DNA of 64,000 nucleotides from Indibacter alkaliphilus LW1 (GTDB lineage: Bacteria; Bacteroidota; Bacteroidia; Cytophagales; Cyclobacteriaceae). A program made the position numbers and the translations under genes. Below are positions 28,413 to 38,300 of the stretch, one piece after another. Where the stretch lies: the NCBI RefSeq assembly GCF_000295935.2, contig NZ_ALWO02000049.1:38610-102609 (forward strand). Direction: 5' to 3'. Within the stretch, counting starts at the first letter, position 1. Every line of letters starts with the position of its first letter. The notes under the pieces were generated by a model that had not been told where the DNA came from, made no database searches, and saw nothing but the letters and a program-made list of their open reading frames with translations.

Positions 28413-28991
28413 TTAAATATTCTGGTTTCTCCTCACCAGTTTTTCAAATGTTTGTGGGTTGGTAATTACATCATATTTTAAGCCTTTTTCAGGGTTTTTA
28501 AATATTCCTTTGATAACCACATAATGACTGTTTTCAAGTAAGAGGATTTTGTTAAATGGGTCTTCATTGCCAAATAAAGATTCAGAAAACTCTTTTGATA
28601 TCAGGATATTGAATTCACCTTGAAAGCTTTCCTGATAAAACCCTTGAACTAGTTTTAAATTAGACCCCTTAAACTTTTCCTTATCCATCGCCAAGATGTT
28701 TCCCGAAAGTTGTCTTGCTGAGGGGTCTGATTCCTTGGCAGAGGTGAAAACCAGAATATCGAATTTCAAGCTTTCAGTTTCATGTATTGCCGATGTTGAA
28801 GTACTCTCATTCAATCGTTCTGCAGGCTTGAATTCCCTTTGAATATGGCTTTTTTTCCGATCAATAAACATATCGAATCCGGGATCAAATTCTTCATACT
28901 CGATTAAAAAAGCCATATTTTGAGAATTCACGGCTTTCAAACTGAGCATTGTCACCATGAGCGTAATGATGTAGAAAAAAGACTTCTTCAT
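28413..28991 (-). CDS. Secreted protein resembling a free-standing MacB/FtsX periplasmic-core-like domain
   Basis: This 192-residue protein has a signal peptide (residues 1-23, ending VNSQ). The C-terminal half resembles the MacB_PCD region of FtsX-type permeases: LVQGF, then ILISKEFSESLFGNEDPFNKIL, then VVIKGIFKNPE, to be compared with MVLSKTLSEKIYGMEDPIGEVL and RVAGVFEDK in the intact permease at 38993-41407. No transmembrane helix follows, so it would be a soluble periplasmic or lipid-free secreted domain without a transporter. It lies 168 bp downstream of a small SH3-like secreted protein on the same strand. Function unknown; it could be a decayed permease or a standalone binding protein. 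Confidence 0.65.
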   Translation of the reverse strand: MKKSFFYIITLMVTMLSLKAVNSQNMAFLIEYEEFDPGFDMFIDRKKSHIQREFKPAERLNESTSTSAIHETESLKFDILVFTSAKESDPSARQLSGNILAMDKEKFKGSNLKLVQGFYQESFQGEFNILISKEFSESLFGNEDPFNKILLLENSHYVVIKGIFKNPEKGLKYDVITNPQTFEKLVRRNQNI

Positions 28992-29159
28992 AATTGGGTA
29001 TATAATAGTTGGTGGTATTCATTAACCACCAACTATGCCAATTAAAAGAGGGGTTGTCAACAGCCTTATGGGGGTATTCTTCATTTTGTTTGTCCGATAT
29101 TGTACAAAAGAAATCCGATTCTGAACAATATTCTAGATGGATGCATTTGTATTTATCGT

Positions 29160-29513
29160 TCAATCAAGATTTTTCAGGTTCGCTACCACCTCTGACTTTA
29201 ATTTTGATTTTTTAACCTTACCCGAAAATTGAGGTTGGACTTCATTGTACAGCTCATTGGTAAGCACATAGCCGGGCCTTCCTGCGAGATTGACGATAGA
29301 CCAATGTCCACCATTGGCAATAGACTTTCTGTGGAAATCTACCGGTTCATCTTTTTCTAAACTCATGATTAAAGGACTTGAAGTACTTGGCTGAGCATAT
29401 ACTTTTACATCAGAAAACTTTGATTTGGTGATGCTCAGTGGCTTTTCCTTCTGTGCATGACTGCTAAATACAATTGTCAGTAAAAGCAGGAAGTTTAACA
29501 TTGTGGTTTTCAT
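29160..29513 (-). CDS. Small secreted SH3-like domain protein
   Basis: This 117-residue protein has a signal peptide (residues 1-20, ending SHAQ) and one bacterial-SH3-like fold: a DVKVYAQPSTSSPLIMSLEKDEPV segment giving the beta-strand pair, then GHWSIVNLAGRPGYVLTNEL, and a Lys-rich C-terminus. Such domains often bind peptidoglycan or peptides in the periplasm. It precedes the PCD-like gene on the same strand. The 300-bp stretch upstream to the kinase gene (29514-29813) contains the site at 29765 and a degenerate version at 29618-29632. Confidence 0.7.
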   Translation of the reverse strand: MKTTMLNFLLLLTIVFSSHAQKEKPLSITKSKFSDVKVYAQPSTSSPLIMSLEKDEPVDFHRKSIANGGHWSIVNLAGRPGYVLTNELYNEVQPQFSGKVKKSKLKSEVVANLKNLD

Positions 29514-29764
29514 GGCTTTTTAGATTTTGGTTTTGGTTTATGTTTTCAATATTAAAATTAGAACCTTTCAACCTGCTTTAAAAAACCTCTATTAAGGTAA
29601 AAAACAATGGCTTTTATGACCCAATTTAGGTGAGTGAATGTGTTGAATCAGACGCTGTAAGAAGCAGGAGGTTATTTTTGAAAATGGCTTGGGCATAGGA
29701 CGTCAACAAAAGGGTGCAGGTAATGGCATAGTTTTTTGAAACAAATCTGATATTAAGTCCAAAT

Positions 29765-29779
29765 CCCCCATTATGGGTG
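29765..29779. promoter_or_regulatory. C5-N5-G-rich inverted repeat upstream of the sensor kinase
   Basis: The sequence is CCCCC-ATTAT-GGGTG, one mismatch from a perfect inverted repeat, ending 34 bp before the kinase start. The same layout recurs upstream of the response regulator (33828) and of susC (38617). Confidence 0.6.
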
Positions 29780-29813
29780 AATTGTCCACCAATTGATTTG
29801 ATTTAATTTGTCT

Positions 29814-32800
29814 ATGTTGCGGATGCTGTCAGAAGGAGTAAAAGGGCTCATTGGCCTCATATGGTTTTGCTTTGAGGTGAATGCCTTTGTATTGGGACAA
29901 GAGCAGCAGGGCTCCTATACATTTCCCTTGATCAAAGTCGGAACCGAAGAAGAGCTTTATTCAAAATATATTCATTCAATAGCCGAAGCCAAAAATAATG
30001 ACATCATTTTGGGAGCCTTTGGGCCTCAGCTAATAGTTTATAATGGTATTGATATTGAAACCATGGACCTGGGCTCTGAGGTGCAACAGTCTTTTAATCT
30101 GGGCGCTTGCGGAGAAAGAGTTCTTGTGAGCTCAGCTAATAAGTTGTTTTTGAAGGCTGTTCATTCGGGAAAATCCGAACTTATTTTTGAAGGACAATCA
30201 AACATCGAATTGCACGTAACAGACGTCTCTAATCCGCTTTTTAGCGATGCAGATAAGCTTTACAGGGTTGATGAAATTGGGGGGATTGAACTTTTGAAGG
30301 CATTTCCAAAGGCCAATATCAGGCAGGTTTTGTACTTGGAGAATAATAAATACCTTGTTGTAACAGATGATGAGAACCTTTATATACTAGATGGGGAATC
30401 TGAAGAAGTTTTAAAAATAGGAGCCGGAGTAAGGGCAATTTTAAATTCCAGCCATGAAATATTTTTGGTTTACCGGGACAGGGTTCAGCTTTTCGACAGG
30501 GCTTCCGGAGGTATAGGTTTCAAAGTGTCTGAACGAGGATTTTCAGAAATCCAAGCTTGGGCATCTGGCTCAGAAGCTGCTTGGATAATAGCCAATAACA
30601 ACTTGTATCAACTAAATAAAAACGGTATTGCGAAATTGACTTTAAAGGCTGAAGAACCGATTTTGAATTTAGCGGCAATTTGGGAATCAAGGGACGGAAC
30701 ACTTTGGATTGGTACTTATGGCCAAGGGCTATACAAACTCTATGATCTTCATATCAGGGAACTGTATTTCCAAGGCCAAAGCATGGGTAACGTCAATTCC
30801 CTATTTCAGCTTCCGGAGTCCACTTCTTTTGTATTTGCCTCAGCCAAAGGACTATTTATCAATGATTCAGGAAGGATTAAAAAAATCAAAATACCGGAAA
30901 TGCAATATTTCAGTGTTGCACCATTTTCATCCCATGAGCTCATTTTGGCAGGTCAGGAATACCTGGTATTGAAAAATTTAAAAACTGATGAAATTACACT
31001 TTTTACTAATCCATTATTGGAGGAAAGCGAAGTCAATATACTGCAAAAATCGGAGATGGGGCTTTTTGTAGGGACACAAAGAGGACTTTTCCTTTTTGAC
31101 CTGAATCTGAGAAAGTCAAATGAAATCAGGAGCAGCCAAGGCCATAGGCTTAGTCAAGTCAGTCAGATTGAAATATTGGATTCAGGGGAAATTGTAATTC
31201 TGGAATCTGGGGAGCTCTTTGAAATCAGAGGAGAGTCGGCATTTAAAATATCTATTGATACAGAAGATTTAAATTTTTTGGTGTTGAAAAATGCAGGAAA
31301 TCATCTGCTCTGGGCCGCAGGAAGTCAAGGTAAAGCATTGCTGATTGATGTGAAGGAGCAGAGTGTGAATAGGGTATTGAATTCCAAAAGAGCTAAAAAT
31401 ATCTTTTCTCTAGCCATAAACAGTCAAGATGAATTGATTTTAGGCACAGAGCGAGGGGTTGAATTGCATTCAAACAGTGGGATATTGTATTATGATGATA
31501 GGATCAGTTTTCTGGAGTCCAACCTCAATGCAATGTTGATAAATGATGATGGGAACTTGCTCTTCGGCACTGTAAACGGGTTGATGGAATTGGGAAAGGA
31601 TTATCAATTAAAAAAAAGAGCGGGGCCAAGGCTTAGCAATCTTCAGATTAACGGAGAGGAAGTGTATCCTAGTCTCCAATTTCTCAACCTGGCCTATGGT
31701 CAGCAGTCCCTTTATTTCAAAGCCATTATGAATGACTATATCAGAGGAAGGGATTGTCTGATGGAATACCGTCTGGATTATTTTGATCAGGAGTGGGTAA
31801 AAGCAGAAAGGGGAACCGGAGTTCAGTTTACCAACCTTCCATCAGGTAAGTATCAAATTGAAGTCAAGGCCAGCCATTTTCAGGGAGATGTTTCCTATTA
31901 TAAATTCCCGCTTGTCATAGTTGTTGCCAAGCCTTTTTGGAAAGAGTGGTGGTTTTTGATCATGGTCGTGTTGGCAGGGGGTCTTCTGATTATTTTGGGT
32001 TATTTTTGGTTTCAGCGTAAAACCATTCGCAAAAACCTTAAACTTAGCAGGCTAGTTGCTGAACGTACAAGGGAAATAGAGGAAATCAATAAGGGGCTTG
32101 AAAATACCATCAAAGCCAGAACATCCGAATTGAATCATAAAAACAGAGCTCTTGAAACAGCGATAGGAAAACAAGAAAGGATAATGGCATTTGTTGGTTT
32201 AATTTCAAGCAACAGCCAGGACATTGTATGTCTATTGGATAGAAGTAGGAAAATAGTTTTGATCTCTGAAAGTGTGAAAACCATACTTGGGCATGCATCA
32301 AGAGACCTTCGCGGCATGGATATTAATGAGGTATTTCCCGGGTTGCTTCAAGTTGAGGAATGGAATTCTGAGCTGTTTTCTCAGCAGGTTCCAATGACAT
32401 TCCGGACATTCTCCCCAAAGGGGGAGTTGCTTGTCTTGGAGACTATTGGCAAAAAAATCCTGAACCATGAAGCAGGCTTTGATCAAGGCTATGTCCTAAA
32501 TGTTAGAAATGTGACTGAACGAGAGGTCTTAAAATCCGAAATTCAGAGTATATATCGAAATATCCATAGAGATTTCCATGACGAGGTAGGCAATAAGCTG
32601 GCAAGAATTATAGCCTTGGTCAGTGTACTGAAGCTCCAGGTCCAGGCAGGGGAATGCCCAGGTATCACTATGGATAGAATAGAGAGTGCTGCCAAAAGTC
32701 TTTATGGAGACACCAAGGATTTCATTTGGTCTTTGGATACAAGTAACAACACTTTAGAATCCCTGGGACTACAACTCAGAGACTTCGGGGTACACCTTTT

Positions 32801-33140
32801 TGAGGGATCAGGTATAGATTTTCACTTCAAAATAAATCTGGAAAAAGACATGCCTTTGGCACCTAACTTGGTAAGAGATCTGATGTTGTTGGTCAAAGAA
32901 CTACTGACCAATGTTCTCAAGCATTCCCATGGAAGGTTCTGCCAGCTGATGGTTCTTCAAAAAGAGAAGCACTTGCTTTTCTTGGTCAAGGATGACGGAA
33001 TTGGACTGAGTCCTGCTGACAGGAAAGGTAATGGATTGAAAAACCTGCATTTCAGATCAGGACGGTGTAAAGGTGAGCTTCTCATCAAATCCCGAAATGG
33101 AACTTTGATGGGCATCAGAGTGAAAGCCTCATCGCATTAA
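29814..33140 (+). CDS. Two-component sensor histidine kinase with propeller, Y_Y_Y, PAS and HisKA_3 domains
   Basis: This is about 1108 residues from the ATG at 29814; a TTG two codons upstream is the alternative. An N-terminal export or anchor segment is followed by a periplasmic beta-propeller region (~30-600) with repeats such as DGTLWIGTYGQGLYKL, a Y_Y_Y domain (~625-700; FTNLPSGKYQIEVKASH), one transmembrane helix (~712-734), a coiled coil, a PAS-like domain (~790-900), and a HisKA_3 motif with the phospho-accepting His near 922 (FHDEVGNKLAR). A HATPase_c domain ends the protein (NVLKHSHG, DDGIGL). This resembles the input half of hybrid two-component PUL sensors, but without a receiver or AraC output; its partner is the NarL-type regulator encoded tail to tail. 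It probably senses the glycan imported by the SusCD pair at 33.9-38.5 kb. Confidence 0.92.
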   Translation: MLRMLSEGVKGLIGLIWFCFEVNAFVLGQEQQGSYTFPLIKVGTEEELYSKYIHSIAEAKNNDIILGAFGPQLIVYNGIDIETMDLGSEVQQSFNLGACGERVLVSSANKLFLKAVHSGKSELIFEGQSNIELHVTDVSNPLFSDADKLYRVDEIGGIELLKAFPKANIRQVLYLENNKYLVVTDDENLYILDGESEEVLKIGAGVRAILNSSHEIFLVYRDRVQLFDRASGGIGFKVSERGFSEIQAWASGSEAAWIIANNNLYQLNKNGIAKLTLKAEEPILNLAAIWESRDGTLWIGTYGQGLYKLYDLHIRELYFQGQSMGNVNSLFQLPESTSFVFASAKGLFINDSGRIKKIKIPEMQYFSVAPFSSHELILAGQEYLVLKNLKTDEITLFTNPLLEESEVNILQKSEMGLFVGTQRGLFLFDLNLRKSNEIRSSQGHRLSQVSQIEILDSGEIVILESGELFEIRGESAFKISIDTEDLNFLVLKNAGNHLLWAAGSQGKALLIDVKEQSVNRVLNSKRAKNIFSLAINSQDELILGTERGVELHSNSGILYYDDRISFLESNLNAMLINDDGNLLFGTVNGLMELGKDYQLKKRAGPRLSNLQINGEEVYPSLQFLNLAYGQQSLYFKAIMNDYIRGRDCLMEYRLDYFDQEWVKAERGTGVQFTNLPSGKYQIEVKASHFQGDVSYYKFPLVIVVAKPFWKEWWFLIMVVLAGGLLIILGYFWFQRKTIRKNLKLSRLVAERTREIEEINKGLENTIKARTSELNHKNRALETAIGKQERIMAFVGLISSNSQDIVCLLDRSRKIVLISESVKTILGHASRDLRGMDINEVFPGLLQVEEWNSELFSQQVPMTFRTFSPKGELLVLETIGKKILNHEAGFDQGYVLNVRNVTEREVLKSEIQSIYRNIHRDFHDEVGNKLARIIALVSVLKLQVQAGECPGITMDRIESAAKSLYGDTKDFIWSLDTSNNTLESLGLQLRDFGVHLFEGSGIDFHFKINLEKDMPLAPNLVRDLMLLVKELLTNVLKHSHGRFCQLMVLQKEKHLLFLVKDDGIGLSPADRKGNGLKNLHFRSGRCKGELLIKSRNGTLMGIRVKASSH

Positions 33141-33766
33141 ATATACTTTTTAGATTTGGCCATTTCAATTGCTTCAGACTTGGAGTTGACCTCTAATTTG
33201 GAATAAATGTTTTTGATATGTGTTTTGGAGGTTTCCTTAGAAATAAAAAGCTGGTCCGCAATTTGGGTGTATGATTTCCCTTCAGAAATCAATTTCAGTA
33301 CATCTTTTTCCCTTTCTGACAAAGGCGAGTTGGGGTTGCTGTGAAAATTGCTGATCACTAACCTGGCAATTTTTGAACTCATGGGTGCACCTCCTTTTAC
33401 CAATTCATCCAAAGATTGGATAAGTTCAAGGTAGTTTGAGCTTTTTGTAATATAACCTGAGGCTCCGGCTCTCAAAGCTTCAAATACCATTTCAGCATCG
33501 TCATGAACTGAGATCATGACCACCTCAATATGAGGGTACTTTGATTTGATATATTTGACACCTTCAATTCCTGAAATGCCGCTAAAAAGATTGATGTCCA
33601 TCAGTATGATATCCGGTTTGTCTTTGTGAAGATGAGGAAAGGCCTCCTCACAGTTTTCATAAGCATTTACAAAATGATACCTATCTACAGAACCGATGAT
33701 AAGCCTGTAACAGCCTCTTAACTCCGCATCATCTTCTATGATGACAATTCTTTTATGAAAATTCAT
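33137..33766 (-). CDS. NarL/FixJ-family response regulator
   Basis: This 209-residue protein has a receiver domain (~1-125) with acidic pocket EDD (11-13), phospho-acceptor Asp57 (IILMDINLFSG) and Lys in GYITKSS, followed by a LuxR-type HTH (~145-205; LSEREKDVLKLISEGKSYTQIA... SKETSKTHIKNIYSKL). It is the obvious partner of the HisKA_3 kinase, whose gene it overlaps by 4 bp tail to tail on the opposite strand. An inverted repeat 62 bp upstream of its start recurs before the kinase and before susC, so it may bind there. Confidence 0.93.
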   Translation of the reverse strand: MNFHKRIVIIEDDAELRGCYRLIIGSVDRYHFVNAYENCEEAFPHLHKDKPDIILMDINLFSGISGIEGVKYIKSKYPHIEVVMISVHDDAEMVFEALRAGASGYITKSSNYLELIQSLDELVKGGAPMSSKIARLVISNFHSNPNSPLSEREKDVLKLISEGKSYTQIADQLFISKETSKTHIKNIYSKLEVNSKSEAIEMAKSKKYI

Positions 33767-33827
33767 AGATCTGGGCTTTGGTGATTATAGCATACCCTTT
33801 ATACCCCTACAAGTTACTAAAAGTTAT

Positions 33828-33842
33828 CCCCCATATTGGGGG
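33828..33842. promoter_or_regulatory. Perfect C5-N5-G5 inverted repeat upstream of the response regulator
   Basis: The sequence is CCCCC-ATATT-GGGGG, 61 bp upstream of the regulator start (minus strand). It matches the sites at 29765 and 38617 in arm length and spacer length. Confidence 0.65.
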
Positions 33843-33856
33843 AAATTTTGATAAAA

Positions 33857-33890
33857 ATAAAAGAGGCCGCCAATGGCGACCCCCTTTTAT
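33857..33890. terminator. Hairpin after susD (end of susCD operon)
   Basis: The outer arms ATAAAAG (33857-33863) and CTTTTAT (33884-33890) pair, with an inner CGCCA/TGGCG palindrome (33869-33879). It lies 20 bp beyond the susD stop codon on the minus strand and provides a T-run there. Confidence 0.6.
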
Positions 33891-33910
33891 CTTCTTTAAA
33901 TCAAATAATA

Positions 33911-35374
33911 TCAATTGTTTGGAGTCATCAAGCTATTGGTCAAAAGCTCCACACCGGAAATAGGCCAAATGTAATTCGGAGAACTTGGGGGAATCGCCTG
34001 TACATTTTCTTTACCAGGGATTGTACTTAAAGTTCTCATCAAATCAAAAGACCGAAGCCCTTCCCCAATAAACTCCAGCCTTCTTTCCAGTAAAAGGGCT
34101 TCCATAAATGCCTCTGTTGATGCAAAACCTGAATAGGCTCCCTCGGGGTTGGATCTTGTTCTGACTGCATTTAACAATTCAAGTGCTCTGGATTGGTCTC
34201 CTCCAGATTGTACCAAAGCTTCAGAAAGGTTTAGCAATACTTCAGCATAGCGGATAATCGGTGCATAATCCAAGTGCTGGGGGCCTCTCGGAAATTTATT
34301 GAGATAGCTAAGACCATTGCTCTGATTTTCAAACATCCATTCAGAGCGGGCATCATTTTCTTTTTCAAATACCTCCAGCGTGAAAATGCCATTGTCCATA
34401 TTCAGTGAATAATCTCCATTTCCTCTAGGTCCCGGGTTGTAGTAACTTCCCAAGCCATTCTGGGTACCTGGAAGGGCCATTTCAGTAAAAGGTGCTGAGA
34501 ATATACTTTCGGGACCTGTGTATGGAGGGGCAAACACATCTGCTATATCTTCCTGAAGGGAATGATTGACCCCTGAATCAGCAATGAATGGAGCTGTTTG
34601 GCTTACAATTTTATTGGCTTCCGAAATCACATTTCCATATTGCCTCATGGCCAAATAAACCCTGGTCTTTAATGCAATTGCAGTGTTTCTATGCGCCATG
34701 GTGGTGTTTTTTAAAGCTGATCCATTTTCTGCGTTCAGGTTTTGTTCAGCAAAATTCAAATCCTCAAGGATTTGTGCATAGACTTCAGCGACCGTACTCC
34801 TTGCTAAGGCATTGTTGGCATTATCCAATTCGGGTTGTACCCGTAATGGAAGGCCAGGATGGCTACCATTGTTGTCCGCGTATGGCCTCGCATAGAGTTG
34901 GAGAAGGGAGAAATAAGCCAGTCCCCTTAGGAACCTGGCCTGCGCCTGATATTGGATTACTTTTTCCTGACCACCGACCTTATCAGCATTTTCAGCTACT
35001 CCCTGCATAAATATATTGGCCCTGTTGATGAGCAGGTAGGCTACAGACCAAAGATTCTGTACCTCATTGGTGGTGGAAACAAGGGTGTGCTGCCATGTAG
35101 CCAGGCCTGTAACACCATTTGTGGTGCGGTTAATGAAATCCTCAGCCCTGATGTCATTGTAAATGATGTACCGGCTTCCGTAAAACTGTCCTGCTATTAA
35201 AGTAGCATAAAGTCCGTTGAGTAATTGATCAGCTTTTTCGGGACTGTCAAATACCACTGCTTCTGAGAATGTAGTTCTTGGAATCGGGTTTAAGAGATCT
35301 TCATTGCAGGCTGAGAACAAAAGAATTATTGCTATCAAACTGCTGCTTATTGATTTTTTCATAATGCTTTTCAA
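33911..35374 (-). CDS. SusD/RagB-family lipoprotein (enzyme-free SusCD pair)
   Basis: This 487-residue lipoprotein has its lipobox at LLFSAC (Cys ~23); translation may begin at the second Met four codons in. AQARFLRGLAYFSLLQLYARPYAD and the LLLERRLEFIGEGLRSFDLMRTL segment mark the SusD family. It is shorter than the other two SusD proteins here. Its start codon directly abuts the susC stop, so both are translated from one message. No glycoside hydrolase or peptidase gene adjoins, so the ligand cannot be read from context. Confidence 0.92.
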   Translation of the reverse strand: MKSIMKKSISSSLIAIILLFSACNEDLLNPIPRTTFSEAVVFDSPEKADQLLNGLYATLIAGQFYGSRYIIYNDIRAEDFINRTTNGVTGLATWQHTLVSTTNEVQNLWSVAYLLINRANIFMQGVAENADKVGGQEKVIQYQAQARFLRGLAYFSLLQLYARPYADNNGSHPGLPLRVQPELDNANNALARSTVAEVYAQILEDLNFAEQNLNAENGSALKNTTMAHRNTAIALKTRVYLAMRQYGNVISEANKIVSQTAPFIADSGVNHSLQEDIADVFAPPYTGPESIFSAPFTEMALPGTQNGLGSYYNPGPRGNGDYSLNMDNGIFTLEVFEKENDARSEWMFENQSNGLSYLNKFPRGPQHLDYAPIIRYAEVLLNLSEALVQSGGDQSRALELLNAVRTRSNPEGAYSGFASTEAFMEALLLERRLEFIGEGLRSFDLMRTLSTIPGKENVQAIPPSSPNYIWPISGVELLTNSLMTPNN

Positions 35375-38300
35375 TTAAATACCTATGTTGATGCCTAAAG
35401 TGAAGGTTCTTGCCTGACCTATGGAGTTTCGGTCTACTCCTGCAGCGGTGGGGTTATTCCCGTTTGTGGAGATTTCAGGATCTGAGCCTGAGTATCGGGT
35501 AAAGAGGAATGAGTTCTGGACCTGTCCGTAAAGTCGGGCATTGGAGATCTTTAGTCTTTGGGTAAGGTTTGATGGAAGCGTATAGCCCAACATCAGGTTT
35601 CTTACCCGGATAAAATCTCCCTTTTCCACATTTTCAGAAATAGGGAAGGCGCTTCCGTTGGAAATATTATCTGTGTAGACTACTCTTGGAATGCTTCCAT
35701 TAGGGTTTTCAGGAGTCCATCTGTCCAATACATCTTTGTGATTGTTCCAGAATCTCATGTCTCTAAGGCCAGCCTTTGTACCGTTATAGATATAATTACC
35801 CCCTGAAAACTGAACAAAAACCCCTAAATCGAAATTACCATATCTAAATGTATTGTCTATTCCCCCAAACCAGGTAGGAAGTACTGGCCCCATGATTATT
35901 CCATCTGCATTTTGGGTAGGTTGGCTGGTAGGCTGACCATCTAAAGTGGTCCAACCCGTTCCCAGGTGATCATATTGTACAAGAGTCTCTTCTCCGTTTG
36001 CTCCTCTCTTGACAAAAATCCTTCTTCCATTTTCAGGGTTTACCCCTCTGGTTTCTACTACATACAAACTGCCTACAGAGTGTCCTACTTTGGTGATATT
36101 CACTGTCTCCAGTGATGTTGCAGTCAAAATCTGAGAATCTTCAGTAGCCAGAGCAGTTACTTCGTTTTTCAGCGTTGAAAAGTTCAAATTGATGTCCCAT
36201 GAAAAGTTTCTGGATTGAATGGCTTTGTATGTCACTGCCATTTCTATACCTCTGTTCATCATGGAACCTATATTCGTGTCAATGGAACCACTTCCGGTCA
36301 TGTTTCCGGGAGAGCCCGGGACCCCTTTAGAAGGTGCTTGGGGTACAGGAAGAATGAGGCCGTCCACCAGGTTATTGTACCAGGTGACTTCACCTTCTAT
36401 CCTGTTGTCCAACATGGAAAAATTGATCCCGAAATCTGTTTTTTTGCTTGTTTCCCAAGTAAGGTTTGGGTTACTTGGCTGGGTGTAAATGATGGTTGGA
36501 TCAGGACCATAAAGTCCGGTTCCGTATAAGCCTAATGAAGCAAAGTTGTTTACCCCATTATTGCCAACAAGGCCATAACTGGCTCTGAGTCTGAAATAAT
36601 CCAAGGTAGAGGAGAGGGCTGAGTTTTTCCAAAATGACTCTTCAGAAAGAATGTATCCTGCAGATGCGCCCCAGAAATTACCGAATTTATTTCCTGCTGC
36701 AAAAGCAGAAAAACCATCTCTTCTGGCATTCATACTTAAAAGGTATTTACCTGCCATGTTGAAATTGGCACGGGCAAAGAATGAGGCTAGGTAATTTTCA
36801 GTCTGTATATTTCCCAAAGGAATGATAGTTGTGAAATTGCCCTGGTAGGAATCGAAAAAATCATCTGCAATTACGGTTCTTCTGGCACCCCACCTCTCAT
36901 CTTGGGTGTATTGTTGCTCATTACCTACTAAGAAATTAATGTCCAGGAGTTCACCCAAGCCTGTATTGTAATTAAGTGTGTTTTGCAGGTTCCATCTGTT
37001 TAGGGATCTGAACAGATTGTCAGCCTGGCCACCGTTGCTGAATCCATCACCATGTATCTTGGAGTAAAAAGTCTGGTCCTCAATGCTCAGCCTGTCAATT
37101 CCGTAAGTGGTTCTGAAATTGAGCCCTTCGATAAGTTTGACATCACCATATACAGAACCCATCAGGTGGTTGTTGACAGAACTCATCCTATTCAGGTCCA
37201 AGATTGGAGCAGCATTGGTGAAACCTGATTGAACGGTATTGTTTGCAGGGCCAAGCTGGTTGTTTGGTGTGATGTTGTAGCTTCCATCATTCAGGAATAC
37301 CGGTACATTGGGTGCGCTGACCAAAGGCAATCTTCCCAACCCTGAGGTGTTGAAGGTTTGCCCAGGAAGAGAACCGGTGTTGGGAGCCCTGTTGATAGCG
37401 TTTGTATAGTTCATCGTAGCCCCTACAGTGAACCTTTCGAAGACCTTATGGTCAATATTGAGTCTTCCGTTTATACGCTCAAAATCATTTCTTTGGATAA
37501 TTCCCTCCTGTCTGGTGTAGCCTGTTGAGAAGTAGTAATTGGTTTTGGTGTTTCCACCCGAAATTCCGAGGTTTTGGTTATGGGCAATCCCGTTTCTCAG
37601 GACTACGTCATACCAATTGGTGTCAACAGGTCTGTTGTTATTGTCCAAATATGGGAAAAAGGCCTTTTCCTGTCCGGCATTTTCACGGGCCTCGTTTTTG
37701 ATCATCATGTATTCTTCCGCATTGAGCAAATCGAATAACCTGACTGGTTCAGTTCTTCCTACCCACGAATCAAAGGTCACTTTGGAGCTTCCCTGCTCTC
37801 CTCTTTTGGTAGTAATCAAAATCACCCCGTTTGAAGCTCTGGATCCGTAAATTGCAGCAGCAGCAGCGTCTTTTAGCACTTCCACAGAAAGGATGTCGGC
37901 TGGATTGATATTTCCCAGAGGATTGTTGGCAGCAGAGTTAAAAGAGAGCCCTCCTCCTGTGCCATCACTGTCGGAAAAAGTAGGAACTCCATCTATCACG
38001 ATCAATGGGTAAGAACTAAGGCTAAGTGAGTTTACACCCCTTACACGGATCACGGGTGGGTTGTTCAAGACGCCGTTTGGTGTAAGGATATTGACGCCGG
38101 CTACTCTACCTTGTAATGCCTGGTCAAAGCTTTGTACTGGGGCATTAACGATCTTTTCGCCGGAAACTGAGCTGATAGCTCCGGTCACAGACCTTTTGGA
38201 CTGAGCCCCGTACCCGACCACAATGACTTCTCCGAGAGTTTCAGTATCCGGATCCATGGTTAATTCCACAAAATCACTTGCAGTCAATTTTACCGTTTTG

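Noticed and set aside
28894..29163. 89-codon minus-strand frame between the SH3-like and PCD-like genes
   Set aside because: It starts only at TTG, overlaps the signal-peptide region of the better-supported gene ending at 28413 and has no domain pattern.
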